Origin: Leucocoprinus leucothites
Lineage: Eukaryota > Basidiomycota > Agaricomycetes > Agaricales > Agaricaceae
Reading direction: 5' to 3'
Assembly: GCA_013368445.1 (NCBI GenBank)
Contig: JAACJO010000007.1
Span: 1,922,001-1,986,000 of the forward strand
DNA length: 64,000 nt
A program made the position numbers and the translations under genes. Shown here piece by piece: positions 53,319-64,000 of the stretch. The notes beneath the pieces were generated by a model that saw only the letters and a list, made by a program, of their open reading frames with translations, had not been told where the DNA came from and did no database searches. Each line of letters opens with the position of its first letter. Within the stretch, counting starts at the first letter, position 1.

Positions 53319-56126
53319 ATGCCCAGACACTCTCGGAGACGACCAATGTTGTCTACAAGAAAAGGTACCTTTGATCCGGAAGACAAGTCTCGCGTCAAAC
53401 ACTCTCGCATTGGCGTCTGGGACCTCTACGAGGAAGTAACACCGCGTCTTGGGCTTGTGGGCTGGCCGACTTTCCAGCCACTCCTCGATGTTATCGAAAA
53501 CCTTCCATATATCTGGCGGATGCTTGTTGACGTGACTTCTATACGGGAGTGCAATATCCTGCTTGTTGCGTATCTATGCATAGAGCTCATCCTCTCTCTT
53601 CTTCCTGCTCTCTCGCTGTGGTCTGTGACATTAGTTCTCACAACTTCGAAAAATGCTCACGCATGATTACAGGTACTCGGGACAGCTTCTTCACATTGTA
53701 TGTTTGTCTCTTTCAGTATGGCGAGATACTAAGTTGCTGGCAGGTTCAAACTGCCGTAGAACATCGAACGGTAGACAAATCACTCCTTTTCCGAGTCGCA
53801 ACAGGCCGATTCCTCTGCTCCCTCGCAACTCGTGTACTGCGGTATACAAAGCAACGTATCGCTGTTCCCTCAATACTCGCATCAAACAACATTATTCTGT
53901 TCACATGTTTCACGCCTTAGCTCGCCTGGACCTTCCAACCTTTGACGATCCCAAAGTCCAGCGACAGCTAGAGTCGTCTTTCCCCCAGAGCTCTAGGTCG
54001 AGCATCGCCTGGGATACGGTCACCATGATTTTCCACATCACGTCGACTGCTATACAATTGGTTTCCCAGCTATCCGTTCTCATTGGCGTCCTCAACGATC
54101 AACAAGACGGTCCTCTGCTGGCCATGCTTAGCTTCGCCGAGGCCCTGTTTCAAAGAAGCGCTATTAGGGAACCTTTCTTTCATAGAGGAGGTAGGCTCCT
54201 CTCGACAGCACAAATGCACGAGTCGCTGATGCTCCACTCATAGTTTGGGCGGCGACCACCCCGGACTTGGATTACATCCGCAATGAAGGATTGAAAAGAG
54301 TCGTCCATGACCCTGAACACCGTAAGGAAATAACAGCCGGAGGAATGTGGCCTTACCTACTACAACGTGCGTAATGTGGAGCTTTCTCAATAATAGCGCT
54401 TATTGGGCTGGTTTTTAGAGTATAAACTTGGAGTCGAGCGCCTGAAGGATCGGGCCGGAGATTTTTGGGCAGCGGCAGCTACGACCAGAATCAACGATCG
54501 ATTGGGGATTCTAAGTCTTTTGCAAGACCCGTTTAAAGAGCTTCCTCAGGTCTGTTGGTGTGCAGCCGAGCTCCTCTCTACGTCATACTCACTTTGATTC
54601 GGCAGATCGTTTTCACACTTCGCGCAATTCAATATCCCGCATCCATCCCAATTTCTTTGGCATCTTTGAATCTAATAACGCAGACAACCCAATCATTCAC
54701 CCTCACTCTGTGGAGCCTCTTTTCAGAGACGGACTCTTTCGCAGATAAGGTGTTGAGTGTTCGACGGCTTTACGAGGTTACCGAAATCCGCAATCGGGTC
54801 TCAGACGGGGCTGAACCATTCCCCGAGGATACCGCAAGCCTCAACTTGGGCATTAGTATCGAGTTCAGGTACGAGCAACAGCGATTACTAGAGGCCATCA
54901 GTCTTCATGTCTTTCCACTACAACAGAAATGTTAGCTTCAAGTATCCAGGCTCTCACGAGTGGGCCCTCAGAAATGTCTCTTTCAAGATAGAGAGAGGAC
55001 AGCTTTGCGTAGGTGGAAATATTCTCTTGGAATATCCCTTTGATCTTAAAAGCGGGTCACCAGGTTATGGTTGGCGCCAATGGAAGCGGAAAAAGCACGG
55101 TCCTCAAGTTGATTGCCCGTCTATACGACCCTGCTGAAGGAGAGATACTAGTTGACGGTCGCGAGGTCCGGCAACTGCGACTAGCCGACCTCAGACGAGT
55201 AACTTCAGTGCTCTTCCAAGATTATACCCACTTTCCTCTCTCGGTAGGACGCATGTTTTGATTCGTGTTTCAAAGACACTCACAAGACTCCAGATTGCTG
55301 ACAATATTGGGTTGGGCGCACCTGTTGCACCACATGCAACTAACATGGAATACATCCAGGAGGCAGCCCGCCTAGGGGGGGCCAGTGCTTTCGTCGAAAA
55401 ATTGCCCGAACAATATGAGACATACCTTGAACGACCCGTCAAAGATTATTACTCAGGGCTGCCGGAAGGCACGACTAGGTGTGTGGTGCAACAGTTTTTT
55501 TTTCTTTATTCCATTAAGCTTGGTTACTTCCAGTGTATTTGGCCGGGTTGTGGATTACGGGACTGTCAAGCGTGTCATGGAAGGAAATGCAAGGAGCCCC
55601 GGAAGAGGTGTATCTGGTGGGCAAGCACAGCGGATAGCCCTGTGAGTATATTGACTACCTTGGTAACACTCAGACTCAATTTCCATAGCTCGAGGACATT
55701 CATGAGATCGGTAGTAGGCGATCATGAAAACGGTGACTCTGGGATTGGCCTACTTTTGTTTGACGAGCCATCTGCAAGTCTCGATCCCACTGCTGAACAT
55801 GGTAAGCTTCTTTAATTTTGTCACTCCACTGTTTCATCATCGTCGTCATCATCGGTTACCAGATCTGTTTGAGCGTTTACGGAAGTTGAGAGGGAACAAG
55901 ACCATGGTGTTCTCATCTCATCGCTTCGGCAATCTCACTAGACACGCTGATGTCATTCTGTAAGCGATTTACGTTGTACTCATTTCATAATTTGTTCAAG
56001 CACTCGACGTTTCATAGCTTTATGAATGATTCGGTTATAGTTGAAGAGGGTACCCACGAGGCGCTGATAGAGAAAGGCGGGGAGTATGCGAAGCTTTGGA
56101 TGATGCAAGCCAAAGCGTTCCTCTGA
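53319..56126 (+). CDS. ABC transporter (MsbA/HlyB-like half transporter) with a one-base frameshift
   Basis: The transmembrane part starts at 53319 (MPRHSRRRPMLST), with a hydrophobic LLVAYLCIELILSLLPALSLW. The nucleotide-binding domain follows: NVSFKYPGSHEWALRNVSF, Walker A GANGSGKST (about 55072), Q-loop VLFQDYTHFPLS, signature VSGGQAQRIALSR (about 55615), Walker B GLLLFDEPSASLD (about 55750), H-loop FSSHRFGNLTRH. It ends AKLWMMQAKAF at 56126. Twelve or so short introns can be placed in phase. One break remains: the frame VATGRFLCSLATRV..IAVP stops matching, and the next frame gives LNTRIKQHYSVHMFHALARL. One missing base in the C run at 53867-53869 explains it. Genes of this type are common in Agaricomycetes; the substrate is unknown. 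Confidence 0.8.
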
Positions 56127-56965
56127 TTTCGAGCGATATGGTCTTGAGTTCCGAGGCACTTTTAGATTTCTATTTTCCTCATTTAATCGCTGCTAGCTAA
56201 CCTCCCATGCCATTCATGGCACCGATGATTATTTCGTCGGGTTTGGTTGATTAATTATTCTCTTGTACGATTTTTGACCACGAATCTTGCTTTTTTGTAT
56301 TTCGCGTGTTCCGCAAGCTAATTTAGATTACTAGATTTTTTGTGCTCTGCTCCTTTTACTTTATATCGTAGTGATGAGTTGGTAAACCACGTCCTGCTTA
56401 CTTACCTGCTATGTAGCTAGTCTATTGTCGTGTTTGCTCTCTCGTATCACCCCACCCCACCATAATCGCTTAATATCTTGTTGTGCAACCGCGATCATTT
56501 TTTTTGTCGTTTGGTGCTCGCCGAGGAATGCGGCTTTAGGAGTATGGCTGAGTTGATGGGTACCTCGTGGGGATCAAAATTTCAAATGTCCCCACAAGCG
56601 GATCAATAAAGTACAACTCAGCCACCGACGTGTATTAAGACTACGCCGCGTTGCAGAGCGGTACCGTTGCCGGCTTCGCATTTAACCAACAACCAATTTT
56701 CGCCCCTGTGTCCTATCGACTCTGACAGCAATAATGGTCGCTTTGTCCTCGTTGCCAAGGTCCAAAGTCAACTAGTGGCCATCGGCTCAACGTTTGGGCC
56801 ATTCAATGATCGTATGGATAAATCATACTCCTGCCTTTTTTTTTTTGCTACACAGGATGGACCGCATTTTGAGTTGACTCGAAGGCCGAAAGCACTTATA
56901 TTACCCTCGATTCCGGTGACCGATGGATCCAACCCCCACTTCACCGCAGAAATTGTACTGCGAGT
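56127..56965. other. Gap between the ABC transporter and the F-box gene
   Basis: It holds the 3' flank of the ABC gene and the 5' flank of the next. The open frame at 56667-56969 may be untranslated leader. No tRNA was recognised. Confidence 0.45.
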
Positions 56966-58572
56966 ATGATGGTGAGTCTACCCTTGGCAATCGCTCAGGC
57001 GTTCATTTCTCTAAACTATGACAGAATAACTTCGTCCATGACCTTCAGGCTATCCTTTCATCCAATGTACCCCCCTCCTGCGACGAGGCCAGATCCCTCA
57101 GACAGTTACTCCAACAGGAGGAATCGACATTCTCCGCGTTATTCGAAAATATCACTCGGCTTCAAGTGCATCTGAGCACACTTGTAGAGCAACATCGTGA
57201 TTCCCAGATCAAAGTCCAGCAGTATCGAGCTGCTCTCTCCTCGGCTAGAATTTTGCCCCCTGAGCTCGTGAGGAAGATATTTATCTACTGTGCTGAGGAG
57301 CCACCGATTACATGGCCTCCTAGTCCCAGTCGTCTCCCATTGTCGCTTGCGCAGATATGTTCTGGGTGGAGAGAGGTCGCGCTCAGTACTCCTGAGCTTT
57401 GGAGTAATATCAACTTTAGGGCGAGTTCGTTTATGGGTGTAGAGAAGTTTAAAGAGTTGGCGGAGTTGTGGTTGAGTCGGTGTGGTGTAAAGCCGGCTTC
57501 GTTGGCATTCACTACTAGTTGCCATCCGGAGAGGTTTTCGAACCCTCTCGGCGATGTTATCGTTCAGAACACTAGCAGGATTGGGAGCCTCGAGCTTCAT
57601 CTCCCGACGACTCTGTTCAACGCGTTTTCGGACTATCCACCGGAAGCGTTCCCCCAGTTGCGAGCTTTGCGACTCCATGGCACACCTGTAGACTTTAGAG
57701 AGGAAGGAGGATATCGTCTTTGGAACCTGGAGTTTTCTCCCTTCCAGTTTTCCCCTCATTTAACCGACGTTGTCATCTCTATCCCCCGAACCCACATCAA
57801 CCTGGAAGGCCTCAATCTTCCTTGGCCGCAGTTATCCAGTCTGCATCTGGCAGAATCCATTGTTTCCCATGACGCGATGTTACGTATCCTTGATCGATGC
57901 AGAAATTTGACCTCGTGTTCTGCGCGACTCGTTGCAAACAACGAGATTACAGCTCCATCTGATGTGGAGGTTACCGTCCCATTGCTGAAATCCCTGTCAT
58001 TGCAGTCGGAGGCTGGTGAGCTCAACGGGTTCCTTCGTTATATCACACTTCCTGTCCTTCAAACACTTGCCCTTCATGTGCACCCGAATAATACTTGGGA
58101 TTCTGAAGATCTCATACGCCTTGTCTCTCGTTCTCAGTGTCGACTCGCCGGCCTGGCGATCTCGGGGCGTACACTTCAACCGGACGGTTTTATCGACCTA
58201 CTCCACGCCATACCCACCGTCCAGGAGCTAGATATGATGTTTGTGTCTTTTGTGACTGATGACATACTCAAGTGGATGTCGCCTATGACTGTGTACGAGG
58301 ATCCGATCGTGCCTTGTCTGAGGGTTTTGAAGTTGAGGGAGATGACGTTAAAATGCTCGCCGGATTCTGTGCGCAGGTTCGTTGCTACCCGTGGATGGCC
58401 TGTTGCGGAGTGGCAAAGTCTGGTAGAAGGTAGAGGTCATCAACGACAGGAAGTTCAACGTCTAGAAAAGCTGGTTATTCGGTCGAAAATGGGACGCTTT
58501 GGTTCTGAGTGGACGGAGAGATTGCTAGAGTTTCAGGACCGTGGATTGGATCTGTCTTATGGTTTTCATTAA
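56966..58572 (+). CDS. F-box protein, about 517 residues
   Basis: The main exon (57025-58572) begins NNFVHDLQAILSSNVPPS and continues with a short coiled coil (LRQLLQQEESTFSALFENIT). The F-box motif follows: ARILPPELVRKIFIYCAEE, then LSLAQICSGWREVALSTPELWSNI. Leucine-rich, beta-alpha repeat-like stretches (PQLRALRLHG, LLKSLSLQSEAG, PVLQTLALHV, VPCLRVLKLREM) run to the end. This is the standard Agaricomycete F-box layout, where the protein links substrates to SCF ubiquitin ligases. The start is uncertain: ATGATG at 56966 ends at a GTGAGT donor and its 53-bp intron joins in phase, but an earlier exon is possible. It is not closely related to the array at 1-7560. Confidence 0.75.
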
Positions 58573-58945
58573 ATATTTTTTATCTTCGTATATACCATTT
58601 CCTTTCGTGATTCCAGACTGTGATTATCATGGGTGGTTGGGTCGATAATAAACATAGATGTATTTTTGACTTACGCCTACCATCAAACGCGACCCTGAGA
58701 ATAATGCGAGGTCGCGACGCGGCTGTCCCTGATTGAGTTTTTAACCCCTTTTTCCTTGCTCATAGCGACCTCTCTGGGTCCTGGGGCACTGACCTCCTTA
58801 TCGAATCCAATACACTCCATTTTATTAACTCTACATAATTTCCCCTTCGTTCTCTCGTTAATAATACCTCTCTTCGTGCCTTTCCTATCGTGGTTCTCTA
58901 TCTCATTTCTCGCACGAACATACGAGAAACATAAAGACGCGACAA
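58573..58945. other. Gap: MIP1 promoter region
   Basis: It holds the 3' flank of the F-box gene and the 5' flank of MIP1. No gene is seen. Confidence 0.5.
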
Positions 58946-61900
58946 ATGCTCCGCCCCATTTCCAATCTCTCTGTAGCCTCTAGACGTTCAAGCTGTATCT
59001 CAAGACACTTCAATAGTTCCTTAACTGATGCGCAAGCCCTCAAGCAAAAACCTTCACCGTCGACGACCTATCCACCTCCGCAGAAGTCTTACCCACCACG
59101 ACCAAGGCATGAGCAAGATCGTGTCCATGCGCAGAAAGAGCCGGAAGCAGTTCCAAGACCACCGAAGAAGCGTAAGTACAGTCACAGGTCTAGAATAAAC
59201 AACGCTCTGACTTTTACTTCCTTTCTCTGGTCTCATAGCTAAACGCAATGAAGTCGGTGTCCAGCTCCTCTCACGTCAATTACACTCTCAGCTCTTCCGT
59301 AACACATCCTTCGCACCTCCGTCCCCCGCTTTTGTGCAAATTGCAAAGGAGCACTTGGAAATGCATAACCTTGATCCCGCACAAGGCTCTCAACTCCCAG
59401 ATACAGGTTTCCGTTTACCACCCCTCCAAGGCGCCAATATTGACGAACACTTCTACCGCCTGGGCTCACATGTCGCCGAACCATGGCTCCAACAAGCCAA
59501 ATCTTTTGCTTCCATCCAACTTCCTCCGAAACCAGAAGACTGGGACATACGCAGCGGCTGGACGAAATATACCTATGTACCTGACGGAGCCAGCTACAGC
59601 GAGCCCGTGGACTTCCCAGTGCATAACGGAAAACCTGAACAAATGCTTGTATTCGATGTGGAAACTCTGCCAAAATATAATCCATATGCCGTCATGGCAT
59701 GTGCGGCGACCTCGAATGCGTGGTATACTTGGATATCGCCTTGGCTGCTTGATGAGACGGAGGATCCTGTTCAATTAATTCCGCTTGGTGACCCGACGGT
59801 GCCTCGGGTCGTGGTTGGACACAATGTATCGTATGACCGAGCGCGTCTTCTGGAGGAGTATAATGTTGGAGGGACGGCCAATCGTTATCTTGATACGATG
59901 GCATTACATGTCGCCGTGACGGGCATTTCTTCGCATCAGCGCCCGGAATGGATGAAGTATCGTAAATCGAAGGAGAAGCAGTTGGAGCAACAGGAAGAGG
60001 CTATAGAGGTTATGTACGACCTGATACGCCAAGTGGAAGAGCGGGAAAAGGAAGAGGTAGATCCGTCAAAGAGGGACGAGCTACAGCGTGTTCGGGACGA
60101 AATGCTGGAGAGCGTGAACCAGCTTTCGGACAGCAACAGTCAGCTGATGGAGGAGCAGAATGAGGTTGCCGTCGAGCGGTGGGAAGAATTGACGTCGGTC
60201 AATTCGCTTAGGGATGTTGCAAAGTTACATTGCGGGATTTCGTTGGATAAGGAGATTCGAAGTGACTTTATGACGAGCACGCCACAAGACATCCGGGATA
60301 ACATCCACAATTATCTGGATTATTGTTGCTCAGATGTTGACGTCACTCATCGCGTCTACGCTGTTACCCTCCCCGCCTTTTTACAAGCATGTCCTCATCC
60401 TGCTTCCTTTGCCGGTGTTTTGGAAATGGGTTCTAGCTTCCTAACTGTTAACCAAGAGTGGGAGCGTTATTTGGAGAGGGCTGAGAGTATCTACCGGCAG
60501 ATGGAAGAAGGGATTAAACAGAAACTGAAGGGGATAGCTGAAGGTGCTCGGCAATTTTTGGAAACACCAGAGGTGTGGCAAGACGATCCGTGGCTCAGTC
60601 AGTTGGACTGGACACCCAAAGTAGCGGGAAAGTCCCGAGGTGTTGAGCCCCAGGTAGGCACATCCCATTCTCACCAAACACCGCTCTAAATCTCTAAACA
60701 GGAACCAGAAGAAACTCCCGCTGAACAACCTGCTCATGGTCAACCTACTTGGTACTCTGACATTCGTTCTGGGCCTCTCAGCACAAAAGCCCTGGAACGA
60801 GTTCTTCCTCTTCTACTCAAGCTCTCTTACAATGGTCACCCCGTTCGGTTTAACAGCAAGGAAAAATGGCATTATCTTGACGAAAACGGAGAAGTCACTC
60901 GGTTCGAAACCGTCACCAGTCTAAAAGCAGGACAGATCCTCGCGCCTCGCCATGCTCTCACGTGGATCCAGAATAGCCTTCTATCCTCAGTTGATCTGGA
61001 GCTTGTCGAGCGAATCTCACGGCGTGACAAAACCCCAGAGGTTGAGGCGAAAGTGATGAAGCTTGCCGAGGACGCATTACAGATGGGGAGCAGCGACAGA
61101 CAAGAAGATCCTTGGTTGTCGCAGCTAGATTGGAATATGGTTTCGGAAGGCGAAGGAGGCAAACGGAAACGCGTACCTAAACCTAAACCTATCAAACCAC
61201 CACCCGTGTATTGGCCGCAGTGGTATTGGGACGCGGCCAAACCCAAGAAAGACAAACCTCCTGGCACACTTGATATCACTGTTCGCAACCGCATCGCGGC
61301 ACTCCTTTTGCGGCTATCGTGGTTGGGTTTCCCACTATTCCACTCGCGCGAACATGGTTGGACCTTCCGTGTCCCTTTCAACGGCCAATACTCTACTCGA
61401 TCTCAGCCATTGTCGTTCTACGATGATGCCGACAAGGCGCTAGCTGACATGAGTGAAGGTGGAAATTATCGGTTCTACAAGCTACCACACAAAGACGGAG
61501 AGTCAAAAAACGTTGGGAGTCCACTTTCGAAAACGTTCGTCAAGTACGCCCAGAACGGAACGCTGCAGAGTCCTGGTGAAGAGGCCAGGGAGGCACTTGA
61601 TATGAACGCGCAGTGCAGCTATTGGATAAGTGCACGAGATCGTATCATGAACCAGATGGTTGTTTGGCAGAACGGCCTCAGGAACCTTGGTTTTTCCATG
61701 ACCTCCGCCCAGGTGATTCTAATAACAAGTGGGGAGTTATTCTTCCCCAGGTTATCACAATGGGTGCTGTTACTCGTCGAGCCATCGAAAAAACGTGGCT
61801 TACTGCCAGTAACGCGAAAAAGGATCGTGTGGGTTCGGAACTCAAGGCTATGGTCAGGGCGCCGGAAGGGTACGCCATTGTTGGCGCAGATGTCGACTCG

Positions 61901-63073
61901 GAGGAGCTGTGGATATCGAGTTGTATGGGCGACGCTCAGTTTGGTTTGCATGGTGCAACTGCCCTTGGTTGGATGACACTGGAAGGGACCAAAGCTGCAG
62001 GCACGGATCTACATTCTAAAACTGCTAGCATCCTTGGAATTTCGCGTAACGCTGCGAAGGTGTTTAACTATTCTCGAATCTACGGTGCTGGACAGAAACA
62101 TGCAATGCTTCTACTCCTACAATCCAATCCCTCCATGGAGCCTGAGCAAGCTCAAAAACTGGCGCAAAATCTGTATGCATCAACAAAAGGCAAGAACACA
62201 CATCGAACCGACTTTTTCGGCCACAAGTTTTGGTATGGGGGATCGGAGAGTTATGTGTTCAACAAGCTGGAAGAAATCGCCCTCTCCGATAACCCACAGA
62301 CCCCTGCCCTCGGATGCGGTATTACACATGCTCTCTCGAAGAAATACCTCCCAGAAGCTTTTGGCTCCGATTACATGACATCCCGAATCAATTGGGTTGT
62401 CCAATCTTCTGGGGTTGACTACCTGCACCTCCTCATCGTCTCCATGCAACATCTCATTAAGAAATACGATATTCAAGCACGATACCTCATTTCTGTACAT
62501 GACGAGCTGCGATACCTGGTCAAAGAAGAAGACAAATACAGAGCTGCCCTCGCACTACAGATCGCCAATCTTTGGACGAGGTCGCTGTTTGCGTACAAAC
62601 TTGGCATGGACGATTTACCACAGGGCGTTGCTTTCTTTTCAGCAGTTGATGTGGATCATGTGTTGAGAAAAGAAGTAGACATGCCTTGTGTCACACCATC
62701 TCAGCCGAACCCGATACCGCCTGGAGAGAGTTTGGATATTACACAGGTGTTGGAGAAGACGAATGGTGGGACGTTGATGAAGGATGGGTCGCCTATGCCG
62801 AGTGATGTTCCGAGAGAAGAGGAGTATGAGGGACATTTGGAGGGGTATGTCAAGCTGGAAGGTCTTACGCACCGGTCGAAGAGTGCCGAGTTTTTGAAAG
62901 CGCAGGCTACGACGGATTTTAATGAGATTAAGGGACTGGCGCAGCTTGAGGCGAGGAAAAAGGGTAATGTGATGAGGACGGCAAGGCCGAATTATAAGAA
63001 GCTCAAGAGAATACCTTTGGGCAAGGGTGATATCGATTTTGCAGACTTGGTGGATAAGCTGTTGAATTCGTGA
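58946..63073 (+). CDS. MIP1: Mitochondrial DNA polymerase gamma (Mip1), with a one-base frameshift
   Basis: Mip1 replicates mitochondrial DNA. The start at 58946 ([16 protein letters not shown]) is a basic mitochondrial presequence. Introns at 59172-59238 and 60654-60701 join in phase. Exonuclease motifs: [10 protein letters not shown] (Exo I, about 59650), [14 protein letters not shown] (Exo II), [13 protein letters not shown] (Exo III, about 60325). Polymerase motifs: [16 protein letters not shown] (A, about 61870), [17 protein letters not shown] (B, about 62040), [10 protein letters not shown] (C, about 62495). The reading frame shifts once: IMNQMVVW continues in a frame offset by one from [17 protein letters not shown]. 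One missing base in the GG at 61666-61667 accounts for it; with that base counted the three exons total 4014 nt, or 1337 residues. The spacer also contains an internal repeat (see findings). Confidence 0.93.
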
Positions 63074-63344
63074 AACTGACGTTCGCAGTCAGTTGGTTTT
63101 TTCTTCGTTTGGGATACGTTTCCTCTCTGTTCTTTGGGGTGCATCATTCGTTGTTCATACTTCATCTGACATTCGCTTTTCCTAAGTTATTATACATATT
63201 TATCCCATCTCATGCATCGCGTAACACGAATAATGAATGTAATCTCTAGACCAAAGTAAATTTATACCATTACACGTCTACTTGATTACGGGAAGGAAAC
63301 ATTACGCAAAAAGTCAGAAATTGTCGTTATTATTATGAATTTAC
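63074..63344. other. Gap between convergent MIP1 and GET3
   Basis: A short 3'-3' gap. I see no gene. Confidence 0.5.
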
Positions 63345-64000
63345 TCAATCTTGAGGCGGGACATAAGGCTCGACAAGCATCGTACTGAACTCTTTGAGTT
63401 TCTCCGGACCACGTACTTCTTCTGTCAGGAGAGGGAGCAACACGATATGGAAGAACTCGTCGTAGAGCTCGTGTGCCTCATTAAGATATTTCTGTTGCAT
63501 CTTGTGACGAACGCTACAGTTTTCACAGTTCGAATCTGGGTTTCACAGGGATTAACAGAGGTGGTGTTGAGAAAAATGAGTAGCTTACTCCTCTTTGGGA
63601 ACAAGAGCTGATTCACGACGATATTGTGCGTGTCGATTTCGTATGTTGTGAGTTCTTGTACAAGACGCTCCGTTTCGTATAGCGATAAGAATTCGGATAT
63701 GCAGACGCAAACAAACGTTGTTTTCTCCTGAATGAATAGGGAAGGGATGAGTTGTTAGATGGAAGGGGTTATGGTGCGTTATGGTAGACGCACGGGATCC
63801 TTGAATTGTGTGTTAACCTCTGTGATGATAGCTCTCATAGAGTCCAGCTTGGCGAACATGTCCTCTTGAGTGCCACTATCACCGCCCATCATGGAAGACA
63901 TCTAAATAATAGCGACCGTGCGTTGAGAGGGAGTAAAAAGTGGATAGGCGAGGCACGTACTTGGTTAATCACAGGTCCAAAGCGCGATCCTAGGGTGCTT
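63345..64000 (-). CDS. GET3: GET3 / Arr4 tail-anchored protein targeting ATPase (3' part)
   Basis: Get3 captures tail-anchored membrane proteins in the cytosol and delivers them to the ER. The visible exons, in coding order, read [56 protein letters not shown], and then the zinc-binding CxxC motif in [20 protein letters not shown]. The last exon ends [17 protein letters not shown] and VEPYVPPQD at 63345. Several short introns separate them. The dimer-forming CxxC and the C-terminal motif are typical of Get3. The N-terminal half with the P-loop and switch regions lies beyond the right edge. Confidence 0.93.

Noticed and set aside
56500..56660. Possible tRNA or small RNA
   Set aside because: No cloverleaf with A and B boxes could be formed.

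Overview
This window is nuclear DNA of a filamentous basidiomycete, most likely an Agaricomycete. The evidence is the dense set of short introns (about 45-70 bp, with GT..AG ends and CTNAY-like branch sites), the lineage-typical F-box and NACHT gene families, and secreted lignocellulose enzymes (a glyoxal-oxidase-type copper radical oxidase and an AA9 LPMO) that suggest a wood or litter decayer. No rRNA, tRNA, CRISPR array or intact transposon was found.

Layout. 1-7560: a decaying array of F-box/LRR-like genes (one pseudogene, one nearly complete copy, one internally deleted copy) with a NACHT NTPase gene between the last two copies; the NACHT gene carries an in-frame TGA. 7806-10025: SEL1-repeat protein (Nif1/DSF2 type, minus). 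10645-15694: splicing helicase Prp16/DHX38 (minus), with a degenerate copy of its last codons just beyond its 3' end. 16238-18307: secreted copper radical oxidase (minus). 18.3-22.4 kb: no recognisable gene. 22387-24016: mitochondrial ribosomal protein mL38 (minus). 24.0-31.2 kb: gene-poor, holding one candidate two-exon orphan gene and a tandem duplication of about 275 bp. 31196-32226: FYVE-finger protein (minus). 32.2-39.7 kb: gene-poor, with two small candidates. 39749-42283: long uncharacterised protein, weak Mei4-like hypothesis (minus). 42593-45182: PHD-finger protein (minus). 45451-46054: small proline-rich candidate (minus), divergent from 46291-47862, the DNMT2 tRNA methyltransferase (plus). 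48066-50135: peroxisomal SCPx-type thiolase (plus). 50635-51804: AA9 LPMO (minus). 53319-56126: fused ABC transporter with a one-base frameshift (plus). 56966-58572: F-box protein (plus). 58946-63073: mitochondrial DNA polymerase gamma Mip1 (plus), with a one-base frameshift and an internal 158-residue duplication. 63345-64000: 3' part of GET3 (minus).

Themes. The genes are mostly housekeeping (splicing, mitochondrial translation and replication, tail-anchored protein targeting, tRNA methylation, peroxisomal beta-oxidation) interspersed with accessory genes (F-box, NACHT, ABC transporter, AA9, GLOX). Two otherwise intact genes each lose one base in a homopolymer run; this is either real inactivation or uncorrected assembly error, and for the essential MIP1 the second is more likely. 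The best candidates for something unusual are the duplicated spacer of Mip1, the F-box/NACHT birth-and-death cluster, the DNMT2 motif IV change, the orphan gene at 27.5-28.0 kb and the possible Mei4 homologue. I did not find a clearly new multi-gene system.
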